The position numbers and the translations under genes were made by a program. The notes beneath the pieces were generated by a model that was given only the letters and a program-made list of their open reading frames with translations, was not told where the DNA came from and did no database searches. A stretch of 64,000 nucleotides of DNA from Manis javanica. Its lineage: Eukaryota; Chordata; Mammalia; Pholidota; Manidae. Shown here in pieces: positions 1 through 11,579 of the stretch (positions are counted from its first letter, which is position 1; every line of letters begins with the position of its first letter). The stretch is taken from NCBI RefSeq assembly GCF_040802235.1, contig NC_133174.1, positions 138,747,213-138,811,212 of the forward strand, given 5' to 3'.

Positions 1-790
1 TGCCTCTCATGCCATATCCCAGAAATCATTGCCCATTCCAATGTCAAAAAGTTTGCCCTTGTTTTTTTCCTAAGAGTTTTATACTTTAAGGTGTTCCATT
101 TGGGTCTGTAATCCACTTGGAGCTGATTTATGTATATGATGTCAAAAAAAGGGCCCACTTTTATTCATTTGCGTGTAGATACTCTCAGCCCCACCGTTTG
201 TTGAAGAGACTGTGTCCTTTCCATTTACTGTGTCTTCTTTAATTTCTTTCCGCAATGTTCTCTGATTTTCAGTGTGCAAGTGTTTCACTTCCTTGGTTAA
301 GTTTACTCTTAATTATTTCATTCATTTTGTTGCTGTTCAAAATGGATTGTCTTCTGAGCTGCCTTTTTAGATTGTTCCTTGTTAGTGCACAGAAGTGCAA
401 GTCATTGTTGGGTGTTAATTTTGTATCCTGAAACTTCGCTGAATTTATTAGTTCTAAGAGGATTTGGGGAAGAATCTTTACAATTTTCTCCATATGAGAT
501 CTGCAGCCAGGCATAATTTTACTTCTTTCTTGCCAAGTCAGATTCCTTTTATTTCCTTTTCTTGTGTGATTCCCTGGCTCGGTCTGGCCTTACTATTTTG
601 AATGGAAGTGGCAAGAGTGGACATCCTTGGCTTGTTCTTAATCTTACAAGAAATGCTCTCATTTTTTCACTGTTGAATATGAGGTGGGAGGTGGACTTTT
701 CACATTTGACTTTTATGATAGTGAGGCAATTTCCTTCTACTCCCAGTTTGTTGGGTATTTTTGTCAAAAAAGGCCAATTTATTATTTAAC
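1..790 (-). repeat. LINE-1 ORF2 remnant, antisense
   Basis: Read on the minus strand this matches L1 ORF2 in pieces: the region near the 3' end of ORF2 (positions 60-220) and reverse-transcriptase stretches (250-480 and 540-790). The same motifs appear in the better preserved L1 at 22.7-28.5 kb, for example the segment around 24,580-24,960. The frame is broken repeatedly and part of the element is missing between 220 and 270. It lies just 5' of the PRDM9-like exons, so any KRAB-encoding exons would be outside the window or lost. Confidence 0.75.
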
Positions 791-1043
791 GATGAATGCA
801 ATAGATAACTTATGAACATAGGAAGAAATATAAATGACATTTTCTCTAGTTTTTAAACATTTTTAAAAAATTAGTTGATGACCCCAGTAGAAAGCCCCGA
901 TGATGCTTCAGAAACCATTTTCCGAGCGCCCTTCAATGCTCCTCGTAGTCATCACTCTAGTTCAGGCAGCCGTGGCCCTACTGCGAATGTCCAGAGTTTG
1001 GAATTACTCACCAACTGAAACATTGATTTTTCTTCACCTTTAG

Positions 1044-1093
1044 GCCAACCTTCTTGGGTGGCCTTCAGAGTGGAACGGAGTCAACACCGGAAG
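1044..1093 (+). pseudogene. PRDM9/PRDM7-like internal exon
   Basis: A 50-base exon-like block flanked by a pyrimidine-rich acceptor ending TTTAG and a donor AAG|GTGAGT. In frame it reads QPSWVAFRVERSQHRK, which resembles the PRDM9 segment between the KRAB and SSXRD parts (P-W-M-A-L-R-V-E...H-Q-K in human, from memory). It is on the same strand as the other PRDM9-like pieces at 2483 and 3647. Splice sites look intact, but the locus as a whole is broken, so I call it a pseudogene exon. The short length limits certainty; the shared order with the next two pieces is what makes it convincing. Confidence 0.7.
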
Positions 1094-1289
1094 GTGAGTA
1101 TTTCCTAAATCCTGTTGACAAGAAAATCTTTCTCACGGACCGAAACACAGGTAAGAGGGGGAGAAGGTGCTGAGTGCGCTGGAAGCTGCTGCCTGCCTCT
1201 CCTGGTCCCTTCTGCACAGTGTCTGCTATCACTTTGATAGCGAGTAAGAACAACAACAAAGCAGCTAATACGTGTTTCTATTTTCACAA

Positions 1290-1490
1290 TACTTCAGACT
1301 TTATTTTAAGCATTTTACATGAGTAACCTGACTTGAACCTGGCAGGAACCCTATGAGGTAGGTACTATAACCATCACCATTTATAGATGAGGAAACTAAG
1401 GTAAAGAAATGTTTGATTACAGGCCTTGGATCACAGTTTCAGTGGTAGTGCAATCTGATCCAAAGCTCCTTCTCTAAACCACTTACAAGC
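1290..1490 (-). repeat. MIR-like SINE remnant
   Basis: Contains the typical antisense MIR core: an 'accctatgaggtaggtact' block followed by 'gatgaggaaactaagg' and a 'ggatcacagtttcagtggtag' tail. Old and diverged. Confidence 0.5.
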
Positions 1491-2482
1491 CCATTAAAAC
1501 TTTCCTAGTTGTCTAAAACTCACACTGTCTTTATTCGTAACTTCACTCATCTTACTGGTGATAACAGCTTAAGCTCCTGTCTGCTATGCTACAGTGGGAG
1601 ATGTGCTAAGACCCTCTGACTAAGGGAAGCTTACAAATGGTCAGTACTGACACTGAATAGTCCCATATGAAGGAGATAGGATACCCACCCTCACAGCCCC
1701 CAACTCTAATCCAAAGAGGCATCTCCCAGCCCAGAGGAAATCCAGGTTTGATGGTTGAGGAACAACAAATAAGAAAATAGGACTTCAGATAGGCTACACA
1801 CTATTCAGCCAAACACATCCATCTGGCACTGCTTTCAAATGCTCATCCTTGTAGGAGGAAGTGAGTCTTTCCTCCGAGCCTTACTCAGGCCATCACATTT
1901 ATTTCTAATCATCTGTGTAGCCTGCCTCTGAAATGGGAGCTCTTTGAGAACCTTGTTCATACCTGACTCTTCTCAGAAGTCCCAGGACCAGCTCAAGGAC
2001 CTGTATATTTTCTGAGTAATTCGTGTTAAACTAGATCAAACAAATTAAACTAGATGTAAGAGGGTCAAGGAAAGCTGAAGATCGTATCTATAAGATAGAC
2101 TTCAAATATGGAGGCCAGGGAGGAGGTAAGTTGACAGCAAGACTAACCTCACATTCATGCTGCATTAGCTCACAAAATAATTTGGTCACAGAACAGTATG
2201 ACATTGCATGTTCATTATAACATTAAGAATTCACATATTTGCCAGTTTATGGGTCAGGAAACTGAGGAAAACCAGCTGGCGTTACAACCTTATTCAGACA
2301 GAATTGACAGGAACCAGCTAATCCAATTCCAGACACTCTTTCCAGGATCTGGCAGTCTGCAACCTTTGCCATCTTTCCTTTATCGTCTAGCTTTCTCGGT
2401 TCTCTTCCCAATCTCATGTTTGGTCACTTCATTTCCCGGATGTACTTGATACCCTCTGTACATTTCTACATTTCCTCTTCAG

Positions 2483-2554
2483 AGCAGGCCCAGAAGCCAG
2501 TTTCCCCTCCTGGAAAAGCAAGTACCTCTGGACATCACTCTAGACAAAAAATGG
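2483..2554 (+). pseudogene. PRDM9/PRDM7-like exon (pre-SET region)
   Basis: A 72-base exon-like block between acceptor CCTCTTCAG and donor G|GTAAGAGG. It translates as [20 protein letters not shown] followed by RQKM. This is nearly the human PRDM9 stretch [20 protein letters not shown] upstream of the PR/SET domain (from memory). Reading frame and splice sites are both intact. In a complete gene the next exons would encode the zinc knuckle and PR/SET methyltransferase; I find no trace of them before the zinc-finger exon. The match is strong enough to fix the family; PRDM9 and PRDM7 cannot be told apart here. Confidence 0.85.
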
Positions 2555-2619
2555 GTAAGAGGAAAACCTTTAGTCGCTCTCAGTCCTTTAGGAAGGCTGA
2601 TGAATATGGTGAAAGCATG

Positions 2620-2945
2620 TGGTTTGGTCTTTGGATAGGCCCGGGTTTAAGCTGGACTAACCTGAGGCCTGAAGTTAGCACTAGGGCCTTGGGCAAACCT
2701 TATAAATTCTCTGAGTTTCTGAATGTTCATTTGTAAACTGAAGATAAGGATGCATAGCTCATGTATTGTTTGAAAACATTAATTTAAAAATAAAAGAATT
2801 GGCCTGTACAAGTTGTCCAATAAATCCATCTGTGATAACAGACCATACTTTCTTGGTATTGTATGCCCAGACCTTTGTTTAATGCCTACCATGTTACATG
2901 CCCTCAATAAATATTCTCTGAATGAATAAATGTGTGAATGAACCA
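2620..2945 (+). repeat. MIR and L2/MIR tail remnants
   Basis: 2640-2760 has a MIR-like 'gggccttgggcaaacc...tttctgaatgttcatttgtaaactgaag' organisation. 2890-2930 has the L2-type end 'caataaatattctctgaatg'. Both are ancient mammalian repeats; boundaries are approximate. Confidence 0.4.
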
Positions 2946-3019
2946 TTTTCGAAGTACAAACTTTGGGAAGTTTAACCTGATAATGAGAATAACTGAAATT
3001 CAATTGAGCATCCCTAGTC

Positions 3020-3560
3020 AGTGTTGAATGGTATTCTCTCTGCACCAGTAGTTAATGGAGTGGAGATGTGTGACAAATACTCTCACTGGTCGGAACTCAG
3101 TAAGCCGACACAGACACAAAAAGAACAGTGGAGTGAGGCTTTAATGGCGGCCTTGCAAGATCAGGTGTCTGGGGAGCAGGCCCACTCAGGGCCCTTACAA
3201 AAAGCAACTTATTCTTTAGCACATGAGTCCCTCCCCTGGTTCCTCATTGGCTAATCTTTCCCTGATGTAGCCTAAGCAAGTTATATCAATATTAAGCTTT
3301 CTTTCTATTTGTCTTAAATTTATTGGCTGGTTCAAAACTTTTTCTGCATTTTTCTGAAGTGATGCACAGCTCACACTTTCTCAATCTCCCTCCCCCTCCC
3401 AGCTGGAGCGACTCCCTGGTACATGTTCTGACACATAGGCTGCTGGTCAATACCCTTTTGTTGAAACGGTAATTCCTCTGGGAATAAGTCACATTTAGTT
3501 TTATGCCATTCCTAACAGACGCCACACACAGCTTGTGCTGTTAGCACAATAAAAATGATT
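3020..3560. other. Unassigned, possibly LTR-like block where PR/SET exons would be expected
   Basis: Non-coding sequence between the second PRDM9-like exon and the zinc-finger exon. It includes a CCCCTGG...TTGGCTAATC segment near 3230 and an AATAAA at 3549, which resemble LTR promoter or polyadenylation elements. I cannot place it in a named family. No SET-domain motif is visible in any frame. Confidence 0.25.
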
Positions 3561-3562
3561 AG

Positions 3563-4455
<893 letters not shown>

Positions 4456-6040
4456 TGTTTCAGTTATGGTGAGTGAGCCATTGTCAATAAATAACATCCC
4501 AACAACCACAGGAGAACAAATGTAGCCATCCATACTCCATATGCATGCTGTGAGCAATCTTCAAAGGAAGCCTCCTGACCCCTTACACTCCAATTACAAG
4601 TGCAAAAATAAGTGGTTGCAGAAATCTCATTTTCAGTACAAGAAATGAAGTATACAAGTGGGGGAGAATTTCCTCAAGTGCTTTGGGGATGTTAACACCA
4701 ACCCCCTACATGGCTTTTTGGCTTCCTGTTCCAATAAATTTTGTCTCCAAACAAATCTGAAGTCCAGACCCCATGCTTCGTTCACCCCTTATCACTGAAA
4801 GCAGGATCTGAGAGGACCACAGAGAACACAAACTCTCAGCCCAGGTCTCCCAGGCACTGAGGCCCTGGAATGGCATACGTCTGCAGTCAGTTGGGGTAGG
4901 TCTTTGGAGAATTGATTAGTGGGCCCAGGGAGAGAAGTCTAGGATTTGAGACAGACTCATAAGGAAAGGGAATCCCCTGGTATCCTGGAAAATGTGGTGT
5001 TTCCTCCTATAGACCCCTTCCCTCCACTGCCGCCCTCCTCCCTTGCCTTCTCCTGGCTCCACTCCTAGTTTCCTCGGACCACTGTAGCCTCACAGATGAA
5101 AGCCAGAAAGGGGTGTGTGCATGCACATGTGCCTGGCTCAGCTGGGTCACCTGGTCTTCCTCTCTCTCTCCTTGCAGCCCGCTCAGCATCAGCATCTCAT
5201 GGTGCATAGCACATGGACTCCGTATCAGACTACATTGGGTTTACGCTCTGATCAGACTATATTGAGCTCTGCCCTCACCAGCTATGTGGCCTACGGCTAC
5301 ACATTCACTCTCTGTGTGCCTGTTTCCTAATCTATGAACTGAGAACGTGGCACAGAGGGTGGCTGAGAATGCAAGCCCCTTCCTCATTGTCAGTCTCCAA
5401 CTGCACTGCTTTCAATGCCTATGCCTTCCAGGTCCTTAGTGCCGGGCAAGGGAAGACAGACCCCATAGGGGCTGGGGAGCCACATTCAGAGACTACACAG
5501 ACACCACTGCCCCCTCTGCACAGACTGACGGCTCAGAATTCTCATCTACCCTGAGAAGGAGGTGAGAGGTCAGGGATGCATCTGTCCTCCCCACTGAGCC
5601 TGGAAGCCTCGGAATCTCCCTCCACACAGGCAGGCAGAGCTGTCAGTTACATGTGAAGCCAGCCCCGCCCACTCTTTGATGATCCAAATGGATTCTAGAG
5701 GAGGAGTAGAGAGAGGTCTGTTTCCTCTTCCTCCCCTTCAGTAATAACCCTCATTCCTAGGCTGACCACCAGCCGCCAAGGTGGCCAACAAATCCCCCTC
5801 CTGTTATCCACACTCTGGTACGGCGGCCTCCTTCATGGGACAGGACTGACAGGTGTTGTGAAAGTGCTGTACGACTCCCTAGGTCATAGGAAGGCATTTG
5901 GCTTCAGCCTTGCTCTCACCATCTCATCCTGTGCAAAGCAACTGGGGGTTCATATTATTTTAAATGTGCGTTGAACACTCACAAACACGCACAACCACCT
6001 GGATCATCATACCAACCTAAAAGTCATGTGAAAGAATTGA
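4456..6040. other. Non-coding spacer with sparse old repeats
   Basis: No gene seen. 5255-5345 resembles a sense MIR ('agctatgtggcc...cctgtttcctaatctatgaactgag'). The rest is unassigned unique-looking DNA. Confidence 0.5.
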
Positions 6041-7300
6041 AGTCATAATTATCAAATTATGCTCTCTGATGAGAATGCAGTTGACTTAGGGTTAAATCAC
6101 AGAAAATTAAAAAGAAAACCTCCAAATATTTGTAAATAACATACTTCTGAATAATAAATGGCCAAGAGGAAGTTCAGAAATATTTTGAACTGAATAAAAA
6201 TTAAAACAACATAACAAAATTGGTGTGATTCTGCTAAAGTGTAACTTAGGGAAATTTACAGCATGAAATGCTTAGTTTAAGAAAAAAAAGGTATCAAATC
6301 ACTGATCTTTAAAAAAACTTTTTTAAAGGACCAAAAATAAACCCAAATCAAATAGAAGCAAGGGAAAAAAAAAACCTAAGCACAGAAATGGACAAAATTA
6401 ATAATGGAAAACTAATAGAGAAAAATCAATGAAAATGTTAACAAAGAAGATACAAATTATTAGGATCAGGAATGAATGAGAAGATCTCAATATAGACTTT
6501 GTTCAATATTAAAAAGATAATAAGGAAATAGTATGAACAACTCAACACACATAAATATGACAACCCAGGTAAAAAGGACAAATTCCTTGAGAGAAAACTA
6601 ACTCATCAAAGAGAAAATAGATAACCTGAAGAATCCTTTAATTATAAAGAAATGAATTCATAATTAAAAGCCTCTCAAAATTTTTTGCTCAGCCTAAATT
6701 CTATTAAAGATTTAAAGACAAAATGATACCAATTCTACACAAACTCTTCCCAAAAAAAGAAGAGGAGGGTACCCTTCCCAGCTCAGTTTTACAAAACCAG
6801 CATTAACCTGATGCCAAAGCCAGAAAGAAAAGAAAACTATGGGTTAATATCTCTCATAAACATTGATACAAAAATCAAACGAAATCTTAGCAAACGGAGC
6901 TCAGAAGTATTTATTACATTATTTACTACGATCAGGTGGGGCTTATCCTGAAAAGGCAAGTTGCTTCAATATTTGAAAAAAATCAATCAGTGTAATTCAC
7001 TATATTAATAAAGAAGAACAACTATACAATCATACCAACTGATGCAGAATTAGCATTAGAAAAACATGTCATCCATTCAAGAGTTTCAAAAAATTGTCAG
7101 TCAACAAAGATGGAAAGGAACTTCCTTGGCCTCACAAAGGTCACATAAAAAAAGCTGAAATGTGATATTATACTTAATGATAAAAGACTGAAAGCTTTCC
7201 CCTGAAGATCAGGGGCAAGGGAAGGAAACAAGGGAAGGAAACAAGGGAAGGAAACAAGGGAAGGAAACCTCTCTCACCACCGTTATTTGAATTATACTAG
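6040..7300 (+). repeat. LINE-1 ORF2 remnant, sense
   Basis: A-rich sense-strand L1: degenerate ORF2 codons can be read throughout, for example NKWPRGSSEIF near 6160 and the RT-type stretch before 7200. Frameshifts and stops are frequent. It ends close to a small tandem repeat at 7217. Confidence 0.7.
7217..7268 (+). repeat. 13-bp tandem repeat, four perfect copies
   Basis: The unit AAGGGAAGGAAAC starts at 7217, 7230, 7243 and 7256 with no mismatch. It lies inside the L1 remnant, so it is a local expansion younger than that element. Confidence 0.95.
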
Positions 7301-8384
7301 AATTCCTAGGCAGTATAATAAGGCAAGAATAAGAGATAAAAGGCATACAGACAAAAGGCCCCGACCTCCCCGAACTACCGCCTCACTGCTCCCCACTATA
7401 CCCAAATCCCCATCCTGCTCCTTTGCACCCCCACTGCCGACACCCACCCCCACATATCCCCCCATGCACACAACATCTGTAGGCATAGCTACTGTTCCCA
7501 TGGGCCTCAGGCGCACCTTCCTGGGTATGGTGAGGACTCTGCACCAGTGTGCACTGTGATACGGTCATGATGGAAGGCGTCCGTATCCATTGGGTCAAAG
7601 CCATGCAATCGACAAGGCCACGCGGGAACCCTTTGGGTGATCATGACGGTCAGTGTAAGTTCATGGGTGGTAACAAATGTGCCCCTCTGTGGCTGCGTCG
7701 ATAATTCCAGAGGGTAGCAGTGGGTGGGGACAGGGATAAACGGGAAACCTCAGTAACTCCCTCTTTATGTATGAGCACACCTAACAGTGCTCTAAAACGT
7801 TCATCTTTACAAAAACCGGGCAGTATGCACAACATCTTCTGAACCACAAACACACGTGCATATATTATCTACATGTATGTTGTTTATATGCTTACGTGAA
7901 CACACATACTAGGTAGAGAACGGAAATGTTTTTCTTGCAGCGATGGAGGGTGACTGAGGGAAAATCGCGGCACTCCACAGGGCCATGATGCGCGGTGAGC
8001 CTAAGACCCAAGGACCTGCGCAAATGCCCTGCACCCGCTCAGCCTCTTCAGGAAACATGAAGTCCACACACAGAGTGCCTCAAGTCTGGCTGGCTGTGAA
8101 GACACCCACCCCAAGGGAAGGGGTGCTTCCTCCCGGACCCTCCCCATGGCCAGGGGCCCTGCAGCTTCCCAGCTCGCCTCTGTCCTGGGGCTGCAGGGCT
8201 GCTCTGCCAGGGCTGAGGAGGACCCCCGTCGGTGAGGAGTGGGGGTGGGGGGGAACACGCGCCAGGACACTGGTGGTCACAGGAGCCGGCTCCGCCGTGC
8301 CAGCAGCCCTGAGGCTCCGGGATGGTCCTCCGGCTACAGAGTCGTCGGGCTGGGCACCCAATCAACCCAGCCCACCTCACTACT
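7300..8384. other. Unassigned intergenic DNA upstream of the MAGEA-like gene
   Basis: No gene seen. 7370-7480 is a short C-rich block resembling part of the larger tract at 8.4-8.9 kb. 7560-8380 becomes GC-rich towards the MAGEA promoter; overlapping open frames there have no family signature. Confidence 0.4.
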
Positions 8385-8880
8385 AGCCCTCTCCACTGCC
8401 CGTGCCCACCACCTCCCAACCCGCCTGCCCCCACCTCCCAACCAGACTCCCCCACCCACGGAAATCCCCATTCCCCAGAACCCGGCCCTGCTTACCACCA
8501 CCCGACATCACACCCCCCAACTTCCCACCCCTCACCTTCCCGCACCCCTCCCCCATGCCCCACCTATCACCACCCCACCCCCACCCCACCTCACTACCAC
8601 ACCTCTGTACCGCCACTTCCCCCCCCTCACACCACTGTGCCCCCACAGTGGCCCCCAACTCCCCGAACCACTGACCTCCAACCTCCAGGTACCCCCACTC
8701 CTCACCTCCCCTCACAGCTCCCCACCATCCCCAGATCCTCCTCCCACACCTCCACCCCCCCAACTCCTGACACCCACCACCACACATCCCCCCATGCATC
8801 CAACATTCAAACCCCCCACATCCCCCCTTCTTCCCCCCACTGCCCCACCTCCTCCCATCCGACTACCACACCACTCCCAC
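8385..8880 (+). repeat. C-rich (CCACC/CCCAC) low-complexity tract
   Basis: About 500 bases with almost no G on the + strand, built from degenerate CCCAC, CCACC and CTCCC words. Long proline/threonine/histidine-rich open frames across it follow from its composition. It ends about 150 bases before the MAGEA-type promoter. The G-rich minus strand could form quadruplexes. Confidence 0.9.
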
Positions 8881-9026
8881 TAAGGACCTGGGGAGGGAGA
8901 ACCCTGGGCCCCGTGAGCCGCGGCAGGTAGGAGAAGGCGGGGTTTAAGGGAGGCCCAGGGGGCGGAGCGAGGAACGCCCGGAATCCTTGTGCGCTCCTCC
9001 TGGCAGCCTCCAGGGGACGCTCCCAG

Positions 9027-9057
9027 CATCCGGATGTGATGTCATTAGTCTTCCGCC
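9027..9057 (+). promoter_or_regulatory. MAGEA-type Ets promoter element
   Basis: CATCCGGATGTGATGTCATT contains a CCGGAT Ets core and resembles the CATCCGGATGTGACG block at the start of MAGEA first exons (from memory). It is followed by the inverted Ets-like CTTCCGCC. A GAGGGACGG motif at 9068 also recalls MAGEA exon 1. It lies about 970 bases before the coding start, which fits non-coding leader exons. In family members these Ets sites are silenced by CpG methylation outside germline and tumours; the CpG in CCGGAT would be the target. Confidence 0.65.
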
Positions 9058-10014
9058 CAGGAGGCCTGAGGGACGGGACGGCCTCGGTGTCAGACGCCGG
9101 ATTCAGGTCACCCGCAAGGGCCCCAGGTAGAACCCGGGGGAGGCCTGAGGGCCCCCGCCCAAGAATCCAGGGGGGCCATGCCATTGCTCAAAGAGGCCCT
9201 GGGAGGGTCCTCAGGCTGGGCACCGCCTCCCACATGCCACACCCATGCCCCTCCCGACATTTTGAATTGTGAGCGTGAAGGCCTTGGTCTGAGGAGGGAA
9301 CCCAGGTGGGCTGGGGCGGGAGCCAGACACACCGGGAGTCAACAGGAGGCCAGGAGGGAGGGCCGAGGGCGCCCCCAGAACCCACCTCAGGTGCAGTCAT
9401 CTGCTCAGGGCACCCCCGGTTTGGTGACCCGTTGAGATGGATGCAGACCTTCCCCGGGTCTGTGTCAGGGCAGGGAGGGCCTTGGTCTGAGGGGACGGCC
9501 CCGGTCAACATTCACAGGATCCCAGGCCCTGCCCGCGTTGGGGGTGAGGACCCTGAGGGAGGAGGGGAAGGGGCCCCAGACGAGCCGCCCCTGCCTGTCA
9601 GCCCTGACTTCCTCCTCCGGGCCTCAGAGGGACTGGGGACTGGGACCGGCTTAAGGAGCAGGGCCGCCCTTGGGCAAGGGACCGCCCCTCCCGTCGGCAC
9701 TGGGAGCCCCGAGCTGGGATGGCAGTCCTGGCAGCGAGGTGCCCCTCAGGCCCTCTTTCAGGGAATCCAGGAAGCGGCCGGTGAGGAAGGCCTCGGTGTG
9801 AGGCACGTGTCCTGAGGTCGCAGACCCGCAGAGGCCCAGGCCAAGCCAGGAGTCAAGGTGGGGCTCCCGACCTCGCCGTGTTCCCAGGGCTCTCCTACCC
9901 CACACAGCGGGTCCCCGTCGCCCAGGCCTCTGACGCCCCCTGTCCCCCCGGGCGCCAGGGCCCGCAGCTCCCACCTCCTGCTGTTTCTCCTTCCCTCCAG
10001 CTGCTCAACAAGTC

Positions 10015-11112
10015 ATGGCTGGTCCTCCCCCGAAGCGACGGCGCTACCTGCCCGAGGAAGGCCTTCCGACCCTCACGGAGACCCAGGGCCTCGTGGGTGC
10101 ACAGGACCCTGGGGCGACAGAGGAGGTTGCTTCCTCCTCCTCCTCCAGGTCCTCCGCCTCCACCGCGTCCTCCTCCTTCCTCTCCTCTGCCTCTTGCTTT
10201 GCTCATATCTCAGGCGGCGAGGAAGAGGTTTCTATGGTCTCACCAACCCCGAGTCCGCTCCAAGGCCCTGAGCGTGCCTGCCCCTCCCCCACTGCCTCTG
10301 CCTCCGAGCCACCCACACAATCCGATGGTGGCTCCGGCAGCCCAGTGGAGGTGGGTCTGGGCACTTCACAGGTCCTTAGTTCCTTTCCCAGTATCGTGAT
10401 TTACGACAACATACCTCAGCTGGTGGCCTTCCTGCTCCTCAAGTACCACACTGCGGAGCCGACCACCACGAGGGCGGAGCTGCTGGAGGTGCTGGGCCAG
10501 GATCACCAGGACCAGTTCCCTGTGATCTTCAGCTGCGTCTCCGACTGCTTGCAGCTGGCCTTTGGCATCGACGTGGAGGAAGGGGATCCCAGCGACCACT
10601 CCTACATCTTGGTCACAGCCCCGGGCCTCACCTGCAGCTGGCAGCTGAGCTACGAGCAGAGCCTGCCCAAAAGCGGCCTCCTGCTGTTTCTCCTGACCAT
10701 AATCTTCATGGAGGGTGACTGGGCCCCTGAGGAAAAAGTGTGGGAGATGCTGGGTGTCATGGGGATGTGTCCCGGGAGGGAGCATGTCATCTTCGGGGAC
10801 CCCAGGGAGCTCATCACTCGGGTCTGGGTGCAGGAGCAGTACCTGGAGTACCGGCAGGTGCCCGATAGCAATCCCGCTCGCTTCCACCTGCTCTGGGGCC
10901 GCAGGGCACACATGGAAACCGACATGGTGAAAGTCCTGGAGTTTATGGCCAAGGTCAAAGTTAGCACCCCTAATGCCTCTCTGACCTGCTATGAGGAGGC
11001 TGTGACATGTCAGGAAGTGCCAGGCCAGGCTAGCACTGCTGCCGCAGACGATGCTGCCACTGTGGCCAGTGCAAGTTCTACTGTAACGTCCCTTGGATTC
11101 TGCCCTGAGTGA
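10015..11112 (+). CDS. MAGEA10: MAGEA10-like melanoma-associated antigen, intact
   Basis: A 365-residue ORF in one exon, as usual for MAGE genes. A pyrimidine-rich acceptor (CTTCCCTCCAG) ends at 10000, 14 bases before the ATG, as expected for the coding exon of a gene with non-coding leaders. The N-terminus (basic KRRR at 7-10, PEEGLPTLTETQGL, then a serine-rich run at 39-60) and the C-terminus (ASASSTVTSLGFCPE) resemble human MAGEA10 better than other members I recall. The MAGE homology domain spans about residues 131-315: winged-helix half with LLLKYHTAEPTTTRAELLEVL and FGIDVEEGDPSDHSYILVT, then WVQEQYLEYRQVPDSNPARFHLLWG. MAGE proteins bind RING E3 ligases and redirect their substrates; class A members are normally testis-restricted. 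No frameshift or stop is seen. The symbol is by similarity; orthology versus another MAGEA member is not proven. Confidence 0.85.
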   Translation: MAGPPPKRRRYLPEEGLPTLTETQGLVGAQDPGATEEVASSSSSRSSASTASSSFLSSASCFAHISGGEEEVSMVSPTPSPLQGPERACPSPTASASEPPTQSDGGSGSPVEVGLGTSQVLSSFPSIVIYDNIPQLVAFLLLKYHTAEPTTTRAELLEVLGQDHQDQFPVIFSCVSDCLQLAFGIDVEEGDPSDHSYILVTAPGLTCSWQLSYEQSLPKSGLLLFLLTIIFMEGDWAPEEKVWEMLGVMGMCPGREHVIFGDPRELITRVWVQEQYLEYRQVPDSNPARFHLLWGRRAHMETDMVKVLEFMAKVKVSTPNASLTCYEEAVTCQEVPGQASTAAADDAATVASASSTVTSLGFCPE

Positions 11113-11558
11113 CGTCTATGCACCTTATTCCCTTTGTGTTGTCAGAGGGCAGTCAGTGAATGAAGCGGTGGAGGGCAAGGCTGGGGCAATTTATCTTCTT
11201 TTGTTTTTGGTATTTTCTGATGTTACTTGTTTTAGAAAGTTTCTTATCATCAGAATCGAATTGTAGATTGACATTGCTCACACATTTACTGCTGTTTATC
11301 TGGTTGATTAGAAATAGCTTTGCGATTTTGTAAAACAAGATGGAAAACCTATCATATTCTTTGTAGCTTGTAACTTCCCATGACATTAGAATAAGAATTT
11401 CCTTGGAAATGGCAACAAATTTAGCAATGAAATAGAGAAATTAATTTAAATGGTTAATTTTTGTATTCTCTCATAATTATTAGTCTATAGTTGCATGAAA
11501 AAAGATATGTATCTAGATTTTCTTAGCTTGTTCAAGTATGTAGAAGAAATTAAATAGT

Positions 11559-11564
11559 AATAAA
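11559..11564 (+). terminator. Poly(A) signal of the MAGEA10-like gene
   Basis: AATAAA about 450 bases after the stop, followed by a 'gacattcctgctccctggctc' downstream block like MAGEA 3' ends. The interval 11113-11580 is the likely 3' UTR. Confidence 0.65.
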
Positions 11565-11579
11565 TGACATTCCTGCTCC

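Noticed and set aside
8239-8930. Overlapping open frames of 200 or more codons across the C-rich tract
   Set aside because: Proline/threonine/histidine-rich in all + frames purely because the DNA is C-rich; no domain, splice or start support.
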